Source: CAZMVU01 sp964569295 (GTDB lineage: Bacteria; Hydrogenedentota; Hydrogenedentia; Hydrogenedentales; JAGMZX01). From it: a stretch of DNA of 39,490 bases. The notes below the pieces were generated by a model that was not told where the DNA came from, ran no database searches, and was given only the letters and a program-made list of their open reading frames with translations. Numbering within the stretch: the first letter of the stretch is position 1; every line of letters starts with the position of its first letter. Where the stretch lies: the NCBI GenBank assembly GCA_964569295.1, contig CAZMVU010000019.1:1-39490 (forward strand), read 5' to 3'. Positions 39,443 through 39,490 of the stretch are shown one piece after another. The translations under genes and the position numbers were made by a program.

Positions 39443-39490
39443 CGTGGGCTGCGCCCACAACCCAAGGATCGAATGGCGTGTTCCCCGGTT
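39387..39490 (+). CDS. Start of a small unknown gene, cut by the window edge
   Basis: ATG 39387 has GGAGG 6 nt upstream, inside the preceding gene. It reads MPIYHDIIREIQEESLSP and then continues through the dispersed repeat (NVGCAHNPRIEWRVPR) to the end of the window without a stop. The natural protein may end just before the repeat, with the repeat having inserted near its 3' end. Overlap with the upstream gene suggests translational coupling. Function unknown. Confidence 0.5.
   Translation, partial: MPIYHDIIREIQEESLSPNVGCAHNPRIEWRVPR
39441..39490. repeat. Dispersed intergenic repeat, copy 3 (truncated by window edge)
   Basis: AACGTGGGC, one base, then GCGCCCACAACCCAAGG (39441-39467) matches 34204-34230 at 26 of 27 positions. 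The second block of the element would lie beyond the window. Confidence 0.65.

Overview
The window is a GC-rich bacterial chromosome segment of about 39 kb with 29 protein genes that I consider real, plus a frameshifted gene, a small toxin-antitoxin remnant and one non-coding RNA. There is no tRNA, rRNA, CRISPR array, phage or transposase. Signal peptides, a lipobox, a large GH78 rhamnosidase, a beta-helix lyase-like protein, a sulfotransferase and two DUF1080 proteins suggest a free-living polysaccharide degrader with an outer membrane. The mix is reminiscent of uncultured Hydrogenedentota or Planctomycetes/Verrucomicrobia/Lentisphaerae-type bacteria. That is an inference from gene content; no marker in the window settles the lineage. 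Several sigma70-like promoters with a 17-18 bp spacer can be read directly (for example TTGTAT-17-TACAAT).

Layout. 1-2356 (minus strand): a tightly overlapped operon DUF4202 > uridine-kinase-like > APH-family phosphotransferase. 2645-7718 (plus): GH78 alpha-L-rhamnosidase, sulfotransferase and nitronate monooxygenase/FabK-like flavoprotein. 7885-9408 (minus): xylulokinase. 9619-12652: a secreted YbjN-like protein with an acidic tandem-repeat tail, tail-to-tail with a hybrid histidine kinase. 12965-16590: secreted beta-helix protein, an odd short receiver-Fis regulator, and a MATE transporter. 16999-20143: a formyltransferase/acetyltransferase fusion, a hicAB module, a decayed hicB and a frameshifted four-helix-bundle/zinc-ribbon gene. 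20245-25599: mfd, a Fic AMP-transferase preceded by a large perfect palindrome, and tspO. 25666-27987 (minus): dnaX downstream of a large, Alu-domain-containing SRP RNA. 28121-29768: two divergent DUF1080 proteins. 29807-34136 (plus): acyltransferase, a three-gene nucleotide-sugar cassette (rfbC, RmlD-like, epimerase) and an SGNH hydrolase. 34544-37937 (minus): a sugar-type ABC ATPase without a permease nearby, followed by a membrane-anchored coiled-coil protein. 38159-39490 (plus): a helical hypothetical protein, a 3D-domain lipoprotein and two small unknown genes, the last cut by the window edge.

How the parts fit. Rhamnosidase, beta-helix protein, DUF1080 proteins, sulfotransferase and xylulokinase point to breakdown and remodelling of plant- or algal-type polysaccharide. 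The rfbC cassette, formyl/acetyltransferase fusion, acyltransferase and SGNH hydrolase point to decorated surface glycans. mfd, dnaX and the SRP RNA are core housekeeping. The most notable items are the roughly 272-nt SRP RNA with a URRC-type tetraloop, the 43-bp palindrome plus extra half-site over the fic start, two families of dispersed intergenic repeats (one placed exactly at gene 3' ends), and a formyltransferase whose catalytic Asp is Asn.
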